Positions 1 through 7,540 of a stretch of DNA of 9,975 bases are shown here, piece by piece. The stretch comes from Balneolaceae bacterium (lineage in GTDB: Bacteria; Bacteroidota; Rhodothermia; Balneolales; Balneolaceae). A program made the position numbers and the translations under genes. Under the pieces are notes generated by a model that worked only from the letters and a program-made list of their open reading frames with translations, had not been told where the DNA came from and made no database searches. Each line of letters begins with the position of its first letter. Position 1 is the stretch's first letter. The stretch is taken from the NCBI GenBank assembly GCA_007123785.1, contig SLGL01000293.1, positions 1 to 9,975 of the forward strand. Direction: 5' to 3'.

Positions 1-1
1 A

Positions 2-235
2 GATACTGACAAGGTTGCCGCCGTTGAGGCGCTGCTTGAACTCGTTCCGGCTGATAAGGAAAATGCATTTATCAGTATCGCAGCGCTGAATATTCTTTCT
101 GGCCTTCTGAATGAATATGGGGAAAAGATCAGAGAAGTGGCTGGTGAAATGGAAGTAACAGATCCGAACTTGCCCGATCGACCCAATGACTATGTGCACA
201 GATTTATATCAACTATAATGGAGCATGAGAAATAA
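2..235 (+). CDS. C-terminal end of a probable sulfatase (HEAT-like tail), partial
   Basis: This is an open frame entering from the left edge and stopping with TAA at 233-235, so only the last 77 residues are visible. They form amphipathic helices (KVAAVEALLELV, ISIAALNILSGLLNEYG) followed by a short linker rich in P and D and a closing helix (NDYVHRFISTIMEHEK). This layout resembles the HEAT-like C-terminal extension of bacterial N-sulfoglucosamine-type sulfatases, which commonly end in an 'ALN-L' helix, a Pro/Asp linker and a 'YV-R' helix. The catalytic domain is outside the window, so the identification rests on style and on the co-directional sulfatase about 1.1 kb downstream. The stop overlaps or abuts the start of the next gene, which suggests translational coupling in one transcript. 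It could instead be the tail of another HEAT-repeat protein. Confidence 0.5.
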   Translation, partial: DTDKVAAVEALLELVPADKENAFISIAALNILSGLLNEYGEKIREVAGEMEVTDPNLPDRPNDYVHRFISTIMEHEK

Positions 236-1295
236 TATGATTTGTTCTAAACAAAATTCAATATCGTTTTCTTTTATAACAGCATTTTTTTTTCAATTGT
301 TGATATGTTCTTCTGTATTAGCTCAGTCCGATCCTATGGAAACATGGGAATATGTTGCACCCTCCTCCGATTTTACTTTTGAAGTGGAGAGGTTTGAAGC
401 TAATCCGATCATTCACCGGGAGATGGCTGGAATGATCGGGCCGGTGGGGAAAAATATTAATGGTCCGTCATTAATTCGAGTTCCCGACTGGATTGAAAAT
501 CCGCTTGGCAAGTACTACCTCTATTTTGCACATCATCATGGCAGCTTTATCAGGCTTGCATATGCCGACCGGCTGGAAGGCCCGTGGAAGATATTTAGAG
601 GTGGTGTACTCCCACTGGAAGAAACGCCGGCATATGACAGCTCAGACAGGGATCATGTGGCCAGCCCTGATGTACTCGTTGACCATGAACATCAACAAAT
701 ACGGATGTATTATCACGGGGATCCCCGTCCCGGACGCGAAGACCTTCCCTATCAAATGAGCTATGTAGCTGTTTCGGAGGATGGCTTGCATTTTGAATCT
801 CTCCCTGATGAAGTAGGCCTGTTCTATTTTCGGGTGTTTGAATATGATGACTGGTATTATGCTCTTGCTAAATTTATCAATGACGGCGGTATAATCTATC
901 GCTCCAGGGATGGCTTAACCGATTTTGAGGAAGGTCCGCGAATTCTGCCCAGGGTTCGTCACATGGCTTTATGGAAAAATAACGGTCACCTTTACGTATT
1001 TTTCTCCCGTGGAGGAGATGCACCTGAACATATCCTGGTATCCAGAATTGAAAATCTGGATGATGACTGGAGCGACTGGCGATTTACGGAACCGCAGACC
1101 GTTCTGAAACCTGAGAAAGATTATGAAGGCGTAAATGAGCCGATTGGTGAATCCCGATTTGGCGCGACTTATGATTTTGTTCATCAGCTTCGGGATCCGG
1201 CAATTTTTGAGGAAGACGGCCGCTTGTACCTACTCTATTCAACAGCCGGAGAATGGGCCATAGCCATCGCAGAGCTTCATTTTAAAGAAAAATAA
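225..1295 (+). CDS. exported beta-propeller glycoside-hydrolase-like protein
   Basis: The 356-residue protein carries an N-terminal signal peptide with a hydrophobic core around residues 14-31 and a likely signal peptidase I cut after VLA, so it is probably periplasmic or outside the cell. The body contains repeated strand patterns seen in five-bladed propellers of the GH43/GH32/GH130 type: 'GKYYLYFAHHH', 'IRLAYADRLEGPW', 'HVASPDV', 'QIRMYYHG', 'HLYVFFSR' and near the end 'QLRDPAIFEEDGRLYLLYS'. The Asp residues in SPDV and RDPAIF sit where such folds often place active-site acids, but I cannot assign a catalytic triad or a CAZy family. The start at 225 overlaps the upstream stop by 11 bases, with GGAG at 220-223 only one base away. 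An ATG at 237 (352 residues) keeps the whole signal peptide and is equally possible. The sulfatase follows 56 bases later, implying a shared role in degrading a sulfated glycan. Substrate is unknown. Confidence 0.75.
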   Translation: MRNNMICSKQNSISFSFITAFFFQLLICSSVLAQSDPMETWEYVAPSSDFTFEVERFEANPIIHREMAGMIGPVGKNINGPSLIRVPDWIENPLGKYYLYFAHHHGSFIRLAYADRLEGPWKIFRGGVLPLEETPAYDSSDRDHVASPDVLVDHEHQQIRMYYHGDPRPGREDLPYQMSYVAVSEDGLHFESLPDEVGLFYFRVFEYDDWYYALAKFINDGGIIYRSRDGLTDFEEGPRILPRVRHMALWKNNGHLYVFFSRGGDAPEHILVSRIENLDDDWSDWRFTEPQTVLKPEKDYEGVNEPIGESRFGATYDFVHQLRDPAIFEEDGRLYLLYSTAGEWAIAIAELHFKEK

Positions 1296-1351
1296 CCTGC
1301 TTACTTCGCTCATAAAAAAATCTTCAACATTACAACAATGGTTACTTACTC

Positions 1352-2755
1352 ATGCCTAATAAAATAAAACATCTTCCATTTTCGCTCTTTATCCTTTGTT
1401 TTGGATTCACAATATTTGCCAGTTGCACAGAACAGGAAACGTCTATTTCTGACGAGGACACTCAGCCCAACATTGTTCTCATCTTTTTAGATGATGCAGG
1501 CTTTGCCGACTTTCAGCCCTTTGCTGAAAGTCGCTATCCCACCCCAAATGTAGTTCGCCTGGCCGAAGAAGGCCGGAGTTTTTATAATTTTTACGTTCCC
1601 AGTGCGGTCTGCTCGGCTTCGCGTGCGGCTCTTTTGACGGGCACCTATCCCGAACGGAACAGGATGTTTGGCGCACACGCACCCCGGCAGCGTGGACTCG
1701 ATCCTGACTTTGTAACAATGGGTGAAATGCTGCAGGATCAGGGGTATGTCACCGCCTCGTTCGGAAAATGGCATCTTGGTGATCAGGAAGATACACGTAT
1801 GCATGTTCGAGGATTTGATGAAACCAGCGGCATCATGTACTCCAACGACATGTGGGCGGATCATCCGGAAAACCCGGAGTACTGGGGACAATGGCCGCTT
1901 CAATACTGGGAAAATGGCGTTGTTACCATCGATTCGGTTACAGCGGCCGATCAGCCTCACTTTACCACCTGGTTCACCGAAGATTCCGTGGATTTTATCA
2001 ACCGGAACAGTGAAAGTCCGTTCTTCCTGTATGTTCCGCATCCTATGCCGCACGTCCCGCTGTTTGTGAGTGAAAAGTTTGACGGAGCTTCCGGAACCGG
2101 TCTTTATGGAGATGTGATGATGGAACTGGACTGGTCGCTCGGGGAGATAATGGATGCACTGGAAGAAAACGGGGTGAAAGAAAATACGATCATTATCTTT
2201 ACCTCGGATAACGGCCCCTGGCTTTCTTACGGAAATCATTCAGGCCAAACTCCTTACCGCGAGGGGAAAGGCACTTCATTTGACGGAGGTATCCGCAGCC
2301 CGCTGGTTATTTCGTATCCCGGCCATATCGATTCAAACACCGTATCTCACGACACCTTTTTCTCAATCGATTTTCTGCCCACTTTGGCTACTCTTGCAGG
2401 AGCCGAACTGCCTGCTTACGAAATCGATGGTAAAGATGTCTGGGGCCTGATTACGGGTGAGAATATCGAAAACCCCCATGACTTTTACGCCTTTACATTT
2501 AATCAGGAATTGCAGGGTGTGTTCAGCGGAGATGGTAAATGGAAACTGGTGCTGCCCCACAGCTACCGAACGGTTGTAAGAGGCGGAATCGACGGGGAAG
2601 CCGGTATCTATCGCCAGGAACCAATTGAAGAACCCATGTTATTTGATATGGTACACGACCCCTATGAAAAAATAAATGTGATTGATGAGTATCCTGAAAT
2701 CGCCAGTAAACTGATGGAGTACGCTGAACAGCACAATCAACAGTTCTTTGAGTAA
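1352..2755 (+). CDS. lipoprotein sulfatase (S1 family, formylglycine-dependent)
   Basis: This predicted sulfate-ester hydrolase has 467 residues, a normal length for the family. The signal peptide ends in a lipobox (FAS-C25), so the mature protein should be a lipid-anchored envelope enzyme. The alkaline-phosphatase-like catalytic core is complete. It has metal ligands D47 and D48, and the nucleophile motif C87-S-A-S-R91 followed by LLTG, in which Cys87 would be converted to formylglycine by a maturase not encoded here. It also has K139/H141 in GKWHLG, H230/H234 in HPMPH, D286/N287 in SDNGP, and K306 in the segment before DGGIRSP. The C-terminal 'LFDMVHDPYEKINV' segment is typical of the family. 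It lies 56 bases behind the beta-propeller gene on the same strand with no obvious terminator between, and its stop is 11 bases from the end of a convergent gene. Polysaccharide sulfatase is more likely than a housekeeping role. The exact substrate cannot be read from sequence. Confidence 0.95.
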   Translation: MPNKIKHLPFSLFILCFGFTIFASCTEQETSISDEDTQPNIVLIFLDDAGFADFQPFAESRYPTPNVVRLAEEGRSFYNFYVPSAVCSASRAALLTGTYPERNRMFGAHAPRQRGLDPDFVTMGEMLQDQGYVTASFGKWHLGDQEDTRMHVRGFDETSGIMYSNDMWADHPENPEYWGQWPLQYWENGVVTIDSVTAADQPHFTTWFTEDSVDFINRNSESPFFLYVPHPMPHVPLFVSEKFDGASGTGLYGDVMMELDWSLGEIMDALEENGVKENTIIIFTSDNGPWLSYGNHSGQTPYREGKGTSFDGGIRSPLVISYPGHIDSNTVSHDTFFSIDFLPTLATLAGAELPAYEIDGKDVWGLITGENIENPHDFYAFTFNQELQGVFSGDGKWKLVLPHSYRTVVRGGIDGEAGIYRQEPIEEPMLFDMVHDPYEKINVIDEYPEIASKLMEYAEQHNQQFFE

Positions 2756-2766
2756 CGGTGGCCGGG

Positions 2767-4980
2767 TTACTTGATGACGGCCATTTTCTGAATGTCCGTT
2801 ACCTGTCCCGCAACAAATCGAACCAGGTAGGTGCCCGACGCAAAGTCAGCTGAGTACATCTGAACAAAATAGACTCCGGCAGACTGTTCTTCATTGACCA
2901 AGACAGCTACTCTTCTACCGGTAATATCAAAAACGTCTATCAGTACGTTTTCCTGACCGGAAAGCTGGTAACGCAGAGTGGTTACGGAGTTAAACGGATT
3001 GGGATAGTTCGGGTTGATTTTGGTTTCACGCACCTCGGTAACGAACTGTTTTGTCGTACTCCAGTCGCTTTGTCCGCCAATATTTCTGGCACGAACCCGC
3101 CAATAGTAGATGGTGGCAAATTCGAGAGGTGCACTTTGGGAAAACGCGGATTCCGAAATATTGCTCTCAAATTCTACTTCGGAAAAATCTTCCCTCTTTG
3201 ATATCTGGATTAAGTAACTCTCTGCCCTGTCACTTGGCTCCCAGGAAAACTGCGGATTGATTGGAACCTGATTCTGTGAATCAGACGGTGCATTTACCAT
3301 TACAGGATTCGGACGGCTGATGATTGTTTTAAATGACCAAACCTGGCTCCAGTCACTTTCACCCGCCCTGTTTACCGCACGCACACGCCAGAAATATTTC
3401 GTATAAAGTTCAAGAGTTTGTGTACCGGAAAATACAGTTGTGGTCGAGTTTCTTACCACTACCAGTTCGGAAAAATCTTCTGTTTTTGAGATTTGAACTT
3501 CATAGCTGTCGGCTTTTTCATTTGGTTGCCAGCGAAGTTGAAAACCGGGACGGTGGTCTCCGCTTCCTTCAGCAGGCGACTGAAGAGTTACTTGAGACGG
3601 CAGCTCAATAAAAGTTGTAAATCTCCAAACCGGGCTCCAGCTACTATTACCTTCGGCGCTTAATGCTCGTACTCTCCAAAAATAGAGACTATTGGTATCA
3701 AGCTCATGTTGAAGTGTAAACGATGTTCCGGTAATCGATTCGCTGGCTACCTGGTCTGTAAAATTGAAATCACGTGCGATTTGAAGGTGGTATCCCTGGG
3801 CACCGCTTACACTGTTCCAGGATAATTCAGGTAATCGATCTATGTCCATGGCTGCATTCGAAGGTAAAGAGAGTACTGGGCGCTGCAAGGCCAAATCATC
3901 TTCAAGCAGCTCAATGCAGCTTGGTCCGAGAGGCCATCCCATATCATCGAGAATACCACAAAACACGGGGCCCGGACTGTGGACTGCAAGCGCCTGGTCA
4001 ATCACAGGCCTCATCAACGCATTTTCTGTATTGGCAAAAAACTGACGGTCAAGATGAGAAAAGGATGAACCCTGTGTAAATACACTGGGAGCAAATAACG
4101 GGATGCGTTCTCCTTCAAGGGCAAATTCAGCCTCCGCACCATTAAAAAAGACACCACCTTCCCTGCCGGTGAGTGCATCATATAATCTGAATGAAGATTT
4201 AGGATAAATTTCTTCATCCATAAGGATATCAAAACGCCCGTCCACAGCAAACAGATCATAAATAATCGGAAGCCTGGCTGTCCCAATCCCCCAGGTAGCG
4301 GTCTGGTTCGACGGGAACCCTCTCATACTACCGGTAAAACCCAGACCGTGGCCCAATTCATGCATAATTACAGTAACCAGATCAATCTGGTTAGATGGAG
4401 GGTCGGCATCAGTTCCGAAATACCATCGGTTGAATTCACAATTAATATTTACGATGATGTCATAATCTACTTCACCTTCTTCAACAACAAAATCGGTTCC
4501 TGTTATTGCACTTGCCAGTGCAATCGGGTAGAATACATCTCTTTTAATAGGGCCAAAATCCTGGCCAAAAGCGTAATAAATTGCCGGGCCGGCACTACCA
4601 AGAACACTTTGCTCCTGTTCAACCCAGTTGGCTTCTACACGGACAGGGATATCCGAACGGATATAATTGGACCATATCTGTACACTTTGTTCAAAAGCCT
4701 GTCTTGCTTGTCCCGGCCACGTACTGCCACTGCAGTTGCTTCTGTAACTGACCTGAAATGTACTGCCTGTCTCGGCATGAGGAATTTTGGCTCGTAATTC
4801 AAGTGGTTTATATCGGTAGTGGGCGTTAATGTCGGTTGGATCTAATGAACAAATTTGCCCAAACTCTTCGGGTGGGATGATATAGGAGCGATCAGGCTGT
4901 AATTGTTGTGCAAAAGAAGCTGTAAAAGCGATAAAAGTTATGCTTTTGAAAAAAAATAATACAGCAAGCTTCTTTACCAT
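2767..4980 (-). CDS. secreted metalloprotease-like protein with three FnIII domains and T9SS sorting tail
   Basis: The 737-residue multidomain protein begins with a Sec signal peptide (hydrophobic core, likely cut after ASFA). Residues about 30-365 form a metallopeptidase-like domain with the zinc signature H207-E-L-G-H211-G-L-G-F preceded by 'VTVIM', as in gluzincin/metzincin-like folds. The usual third metzincin ligand is absent at the expected spacing, where Gly217 stands. Three fibronectin type III-like repeats follow at roughly 368-457, 458-553 and 555-650, each with the 'FSWxP-A-SY-IQIS' opening and 'YFWRVRA-N--G-SDWS' closing pattern. Residues about 652-737 are a type A T9SS sorting domain (NPNYPNPFNS, then GVYFVQM, and KMAVIK at the end), so export across the outer membrane is expected. 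It is convergent with the sulfatase, stands alone on its strand, and has AT-rich DNA upstream. Secreted protease or adhesin is the likely role. Activity is unproven. Confidence 0.85.
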   Translation of the reverse strand: MVKKLAVLFFFKSITFIAFTASFAQQLQPDRSYIIPPEEFGQICSLDPTDINAHYRYKPLELRAKIPHAETGSTFQVSYRSNCSGSTWPGQARQAFEQSVQIWSNYIRSDIPVRVEANWVEQEQSVLGSAGPAIYYAFGQDFGPIKRDVFYPIALASAITGTDFVVEEGEVDYDIIVNINCEFNRWYFGTDADPPSNQIDLVTVIMHELGHGLGFTGSMRGFPSNQTATWGIGTARLPIIYDLFAVDGRFDILMDEEIYPKSSFRLYDALTGREGGVFFNGAEAEFALEGERIPLFAPSVFTQGSSFSHLDRQFFANTENALMRPVIDQALAVHSPGPVFCGILDDMGWPLGPSCIELLEDDLALQRPVLSLPSNAAMDIDRLPELSWNSVSGAQGYHLQIARDFNFTDQVASESITGTSFTLQHELDTNSLYFWRVRALSAEGNSSWSPVWRFTTFIELPSQVTLQSPAEGSGDHRPGFQLRWQPNEKADSYEVQISKTEDFSELVVVRNSTTTVFSGTQTLELYTKYFWRVRAVNRAGESDWSQVWSFKTIISRPNPVMVNAPSDSQNQVPINPQFSWEPSDRAESYLIQISKREDFSEVEFESNISESAFSQSAPLEFATIYYWRVRARNIGGQSDWSTTKQFVTEVRETKINPNYPNPFNSVTTLRYQLSGQENVLIDVFDITGRRVAVLVNEEQSAGVYFVQMYSADFASGTYLVRFVAGQVTDIQKMAVIK

Positions 4981-5199
4981 GATTCAATATTTCTGAATGT
5001 ACAAATTGAACAGCACTCAATTACGTAAGAAAATATATTTTTCATAAACGGATCAGAAAATATAATCGCACGCTACATTTCTAACTTTATGACAGAAAGT
5101 GTAAATTTGACAAAGACGGGCAAATAAATTAAATCAGAAGAAAGGCACTTTTGCAGAGACTTGTACAATAATTAATAAACTGTATTTGAATAATAATCA
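4981..5199. other. AT-rich intergenic region upstream of the metalloprotease-like gene
   Basis: This stretch precedes the start of the minus-strand secreted protein and probably holds its promoter. I searched the minus strand for the Bacteroidota promoter pattern (TTTG spaced from TAnnTTTG). I found only a one-mismatch -7 candidate, TCAATTTG close to the start codon, without a matching -33 element. No open frame, RNA gene or strong hairpin is visible. Confidence 0.4.
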
Positions 5200-5517
5200 G
5201 GTTCTAAAGGAATTGTTGTGGGTAGTTTGAAATGGTGGCCGAACAGTCCCCTCCCCGAGTGTTCGGGATTTCGAATACCTCTCAACTTGAGAGGGGAAAT
5301 GTGAAGACAAAAAGGCGGAGCCTGATTTGTCGAACGAGGGGTGTGTTCTGGGTATAGACCCTTTTTCTGTGTCCTGACCCTGTTTCATGACTTCGTAAAC
5401 ACACCCCTCGTCAGTCAACAAATCACGACAAGTCGTGTTTTTGACTAACTTTTCCCCTCTGAAGAGGGGATTCCAGATATCTCAAAAATAACTGCCCACA
5501 ACAATTCCTGTAGTACC
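5200..5517. repeat. long imperfect inverted-repeat element (MITE-like or interspersed palindromic repeat)
   Basis: The outer arms 5200-5227 and 5490-5517 are reverse complements at 25 of 28 positions. A central pair, 5334-5347 and 5398-5411 (core ACGAGGGGTGTGTT), is a perfect 14-base inverted repeat, and the pairing continues outward with TGATTTGT at 5323-5330 against 5418-5425. Several small hairpins sit within it: CCCGA/TCGGG at 5254-5267, CCTCTCA/TGAGAGG at 5278-5294, CACGAC/GTCGTG at 5424-5437 and CCCCTCT/AGAGGGG at 5454-5469. There is no transposase frame, so it could be a non-autonomous element or another interspersed repeat. Similar GAGGGG and ACACACCCCTCG strings are familiar to me from intergenic DNA of Bacteroidota, but I could not search for copies. 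It lies between the 5' side of the protease gene and the 3' end of the helicase gene, where it would be tolerated. Confidence 0.7.
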
Positions 5518-5588
5518 TCAAATAAATATATATCAACAAGTGAGAACGTGTAAACGGTTTCTTCTGTGAGATGTCCGGGCTAACTGTC

Positions 5589-6878
5589 TTACGCCTCTAC
5601 TTTCATTTTAAAAAGAGCCGCAGCAATTTCAATGGGTGTAAAATCTTCTTCAGCAAGGGGTTCAAGCTGTTCAATATAAGTTCGCAACCCACCCGCCTGC
5701 AGGGTCTCTACAACTTCATCAATGTGACTGTCCATCATCGATAACTGCACTTCCTTTTTGGATGGCATGGGAAGTGGCTTCAGACGAGTCCGGATCATTT
5801 TTTCAATAAAGCGTATACTTTTCATTTTCCTTCCGGATGTAAAGGTAATAGCCATCCCTTTTCGACCGGCACGGCCTGTTCTCCCAATCCGATGGACATA
5901 ATATTCAGGGTCGTTCGGAATATCGTAGTTGAAAACCACATCAATTTCATCCACATCCAGACCGCGCGCGGCCACATCAGTGGCAACCAGCACATCAATT
6001 TTTCCGTTTCTGAATTTATTCATCACTTTGTCGCGAACGTTTTGCCGCATATCACCGTGAAGTGCATCAGACGAGAATCCCCTTGCCTGAAGTTCCTGAA
6101 CCAGTGAATCGCACTTGCGCTTGGTGTTGCAAAATATCAGCGAGAGTTTAAAATTGCCCATATCCATCACACGGGATACAGCTTCAGTTCGAACCGAATC
6201 ACGAACTTCCATGAAATATTGATCGATACCCGCCGCAGTTTCAGTTTTACCCTCTACTTTTACCATCTCCGGATTATTCATCCATTTGTTCATGATGTTT
6301 CGGATGGTTTTAGGAACCGTTGCTGAAAACATTACCGTTTGTGATTTTCCTTTACTGAAGCTCAGAATTTCTTCAAGATCCTCACGAAATCCCATGTTAA
6401 GCATTTCATCAGCCTCGTCCAGAACTACCAATTCCAGGCTGCCAAGTTTCAGTGTACCGCGTTTCAGGTGATCGATCACCCTTCCCGGTGTTCCTACAAC
6501 AATCTGTGCCCCTTTTTTCAAAGCTTTTAACTGCCGGCTGATGGGCTGCCCGCCATAAACAGGAACGGTAAACACACCATTTGTAAATTTAGCAAGTTTA
6601 ATCAGCTCACCTGTTACCTGGATGGCCAGTTCGCGGGTCGGACACAAAATAAGAACACTCGGTGTTTTAGAACCTTTGTTAGCCATCTGTATAGCCGGAA
6701 TGCCAAATGCAGCGGTCTTACCTGTTCCTGTCTGAGCGTGGCCAACCACGTCACTGCCTGATAAAATGAGGGGAATGCACCGCCCTTGAATAGAAGTAGG
6801 GGCTTCAAAACCCATGTTTTGTATAGCTTTTTGAATTTCAGGCTGAATATTTAGCTCTGAAAAAGAATAATTTTTCAT
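5589..6878 (-). CDS. DEAD-box ATP-dependent RNA helicase
   Basis: This predicted cytoplasmic RNA helicase has 429 residues from the ATG at 6878. A TTG seven codons upstream (6899) is in frame, but the ATG gives the usual short lead before the 'FSELNIQPEIQKAI' Q-motif region. All core motifs are present in order: Q motif (GFEAPTSIQ), motif I AQTGTGKT with K54, PTRELA, TPGR, DEAD at 154-157, SAT, the IFCNTK strand, TDVAARGLD, and HRIGRTGR at 329-336. A short CsdA/DeaD-like extension (HIDEVVETLQAGGL, then FTPIEIAAALFKM) follows and the protein then stops. It therefore lacks the DbpA-type RNA-binding domain and the basic tail that many family members carry. Likely roles are ribosome assembly or mRNA unwinding and decay. 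It is monocistronic here, with the inverted-repeat element about 70 bases beyond its stop. The exact paralog (deaD, rhlE, csdA) cannot be settled. Confidence 0.95.
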   Translation of the reverse strand: MKNYSFSELNIQPEIQKAIQNMGFEAPTSIQGRCIPLILSGSDVVGHAQTGTGKTAAFGIPAIQMANKGSKTPSVLILCPTRELAIQVTGELIKLAKFTNGVFTVPVYGGQPISRQLKALKKGAQIVVGTPGRVIDHLKRGTLKLGSLELVVLDEADEMLNMGFREDLEEILSFSKGKSQTVMFSATVPKTIRNIMNKWMNNPEMVKVEGKTETAAGIDQYFMEVRDSVRTEAVSRVMDMGNFKLSLIFCNTKRKCDSLVQELQARGFSSDALHGDMRQNVRDKVMNKFRNGKIDVLVATDVAARGLDVDEIDVVFNYDIPNDPEYYVHRIGRTGRAGRKGMAITFTSGRKMKSIRFIEKMIRTRLKPLPMPSKKEVQLSMMDSHIDEVVETLQAGGLRTYIEQLEPLAEEDFTPIEIAAALFKMKVEA

Positions 6879-7540
6879 GTAAAAAATTGAATTGATCAAA
6901 CTGTTCAGGATAACTGATGTATTGCAAGAAAAAACGAATACAAAACACAGATCGAATTACCGGGCTTTCCGATAAGCTCGATTCGGTTATGCGTATAACA
7001 GAGAACAGCTTTGTTATGATTATAAATTCTGTCGGTATCCACGCGCATTACTCTGCTCTTGTTATCGTGCCGAAATAATTTCAGTCCAAAAGCGCGTTTT
7101 ACAAACATTCAGAAGAGAACTTCCTGAAGAGAGGCAAAATCGGAATCGGATGGATGTATCGTCAGTTAATGGCGCAAAAGATACGGAAAATTTTTGGATT
7201 TATTATTTATGATAATCCAGGGTTACATCGATGGATCCGGATCAATACATCGAAAATAATTTTTGTAGAGAATGAGAACGGATTTTTTAACCCTGTTTAC
7301 ATTTCGGGCCTGAGCAAGTTATTCAAATTCAGAATAGTGTGGGAATCAATAAAACTCAACGACAGAAGAGTTCATCATCCGGGCCTGCGTGTTTCTCTGA
7401 AGAAGTTCGTATCTTAGTTATCATAACAAATTAAAAAGAAAAAGACCGATTGAATGCAATGATTTCCTGTTTATGAGTGTTGAACTTTACTCTTTCAGCA
7501 TTCAATATTCTGCATTCAATATTCGATATTCAAATGTTTT
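6879..7540. other. 662-base intergenic region between divergent helicase and ispH genes
   Basis: The two flanking genes point away from each other, so both promoters should lie here. The length would allow a long helicase leader, as known for cold-inducible DEAD-box mRNAs in other bacteria, though nothing visible proves one. Small open frames exist (67 codons on the minus strand at 6905-7108, and 87 codons on the plus strand at 7154-7417), but neither shows a recognisable domain, a good ribosome binding site or coding-like composition. I treat them as chance. The right end holds the AT-rich tandem repeats annotated separately. I see no tRNA, riboswitch or clear terminator. Confidence 0.5.
7498..7535 (+). 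repeat. AT-rich short tandem repeat directly upstream of ispH
   Basis: GCATTCAATATTC occurs at 7498-7510 and again at 7512-7524, a 14-base period. A degenerate third unit, ATATTCAAAT, follows immediately and ends about six bases before the ispH start. The 10-base sequence ATTGAATGCA at 7449-7458 is the exact reverse complement of 7511-7520, so a stem with a loop of about 50 bases is possible in the leader. Repeats of this ATTCAATATTC type are reminiscent of intergenic repeats in Bacteroidota. A regulatory role is speculation. Confidence 0.7.

Noticed and set aside
1487..2239. 250-codon minus-strand open frame opposite the sulfatase
   Set aside because: It lies entirely antisense to a gene with complete sulfatase motifs. 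Its translation is low-complexity and without a fold, so it is a shadow frame.
2751..2770. Possible bidirectional terminator between the convergent sulfatase and protease genes
   Set aside because: Only a GTAAC/GTTAC stem of five bases could form, with no T-tracts. It is too weak to call.
4348..4797. 149-codon plus-strand open frame opposite the secreted protease-like gene
   Set aside because: It is antisense to a clear metallopeptidase domain with the zinc motif on the other strand.
5197..5421. 74-codon minus-strand open frame inside the inverted-repeat element
   Set aside because: It runs through the repeat arm and hairpins, has no recognisable domain or ribosome binding site, and is best explained as a chance frame in the element.
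5200..5517. CRISPR array interpretation of the repeat-rich gap
   Set aside because: The repeats are inverted rather than regularly spaced direct repeats, there are no uniform spacers and no cas genes nearby.
6905..7108. 67-codon minus-strand open frame upstream of the helicase
   Set aside because: No domain or initiation signal, and it occupies the probable helicase leader.
7154..7417. 87-codon plus-strand open frame before ispH
   Set aside because: No known motif, no Shine-Dalgarno sequence and rich in residues expected of AT-rich spacer. It is kept only as a question under the spacer finding.
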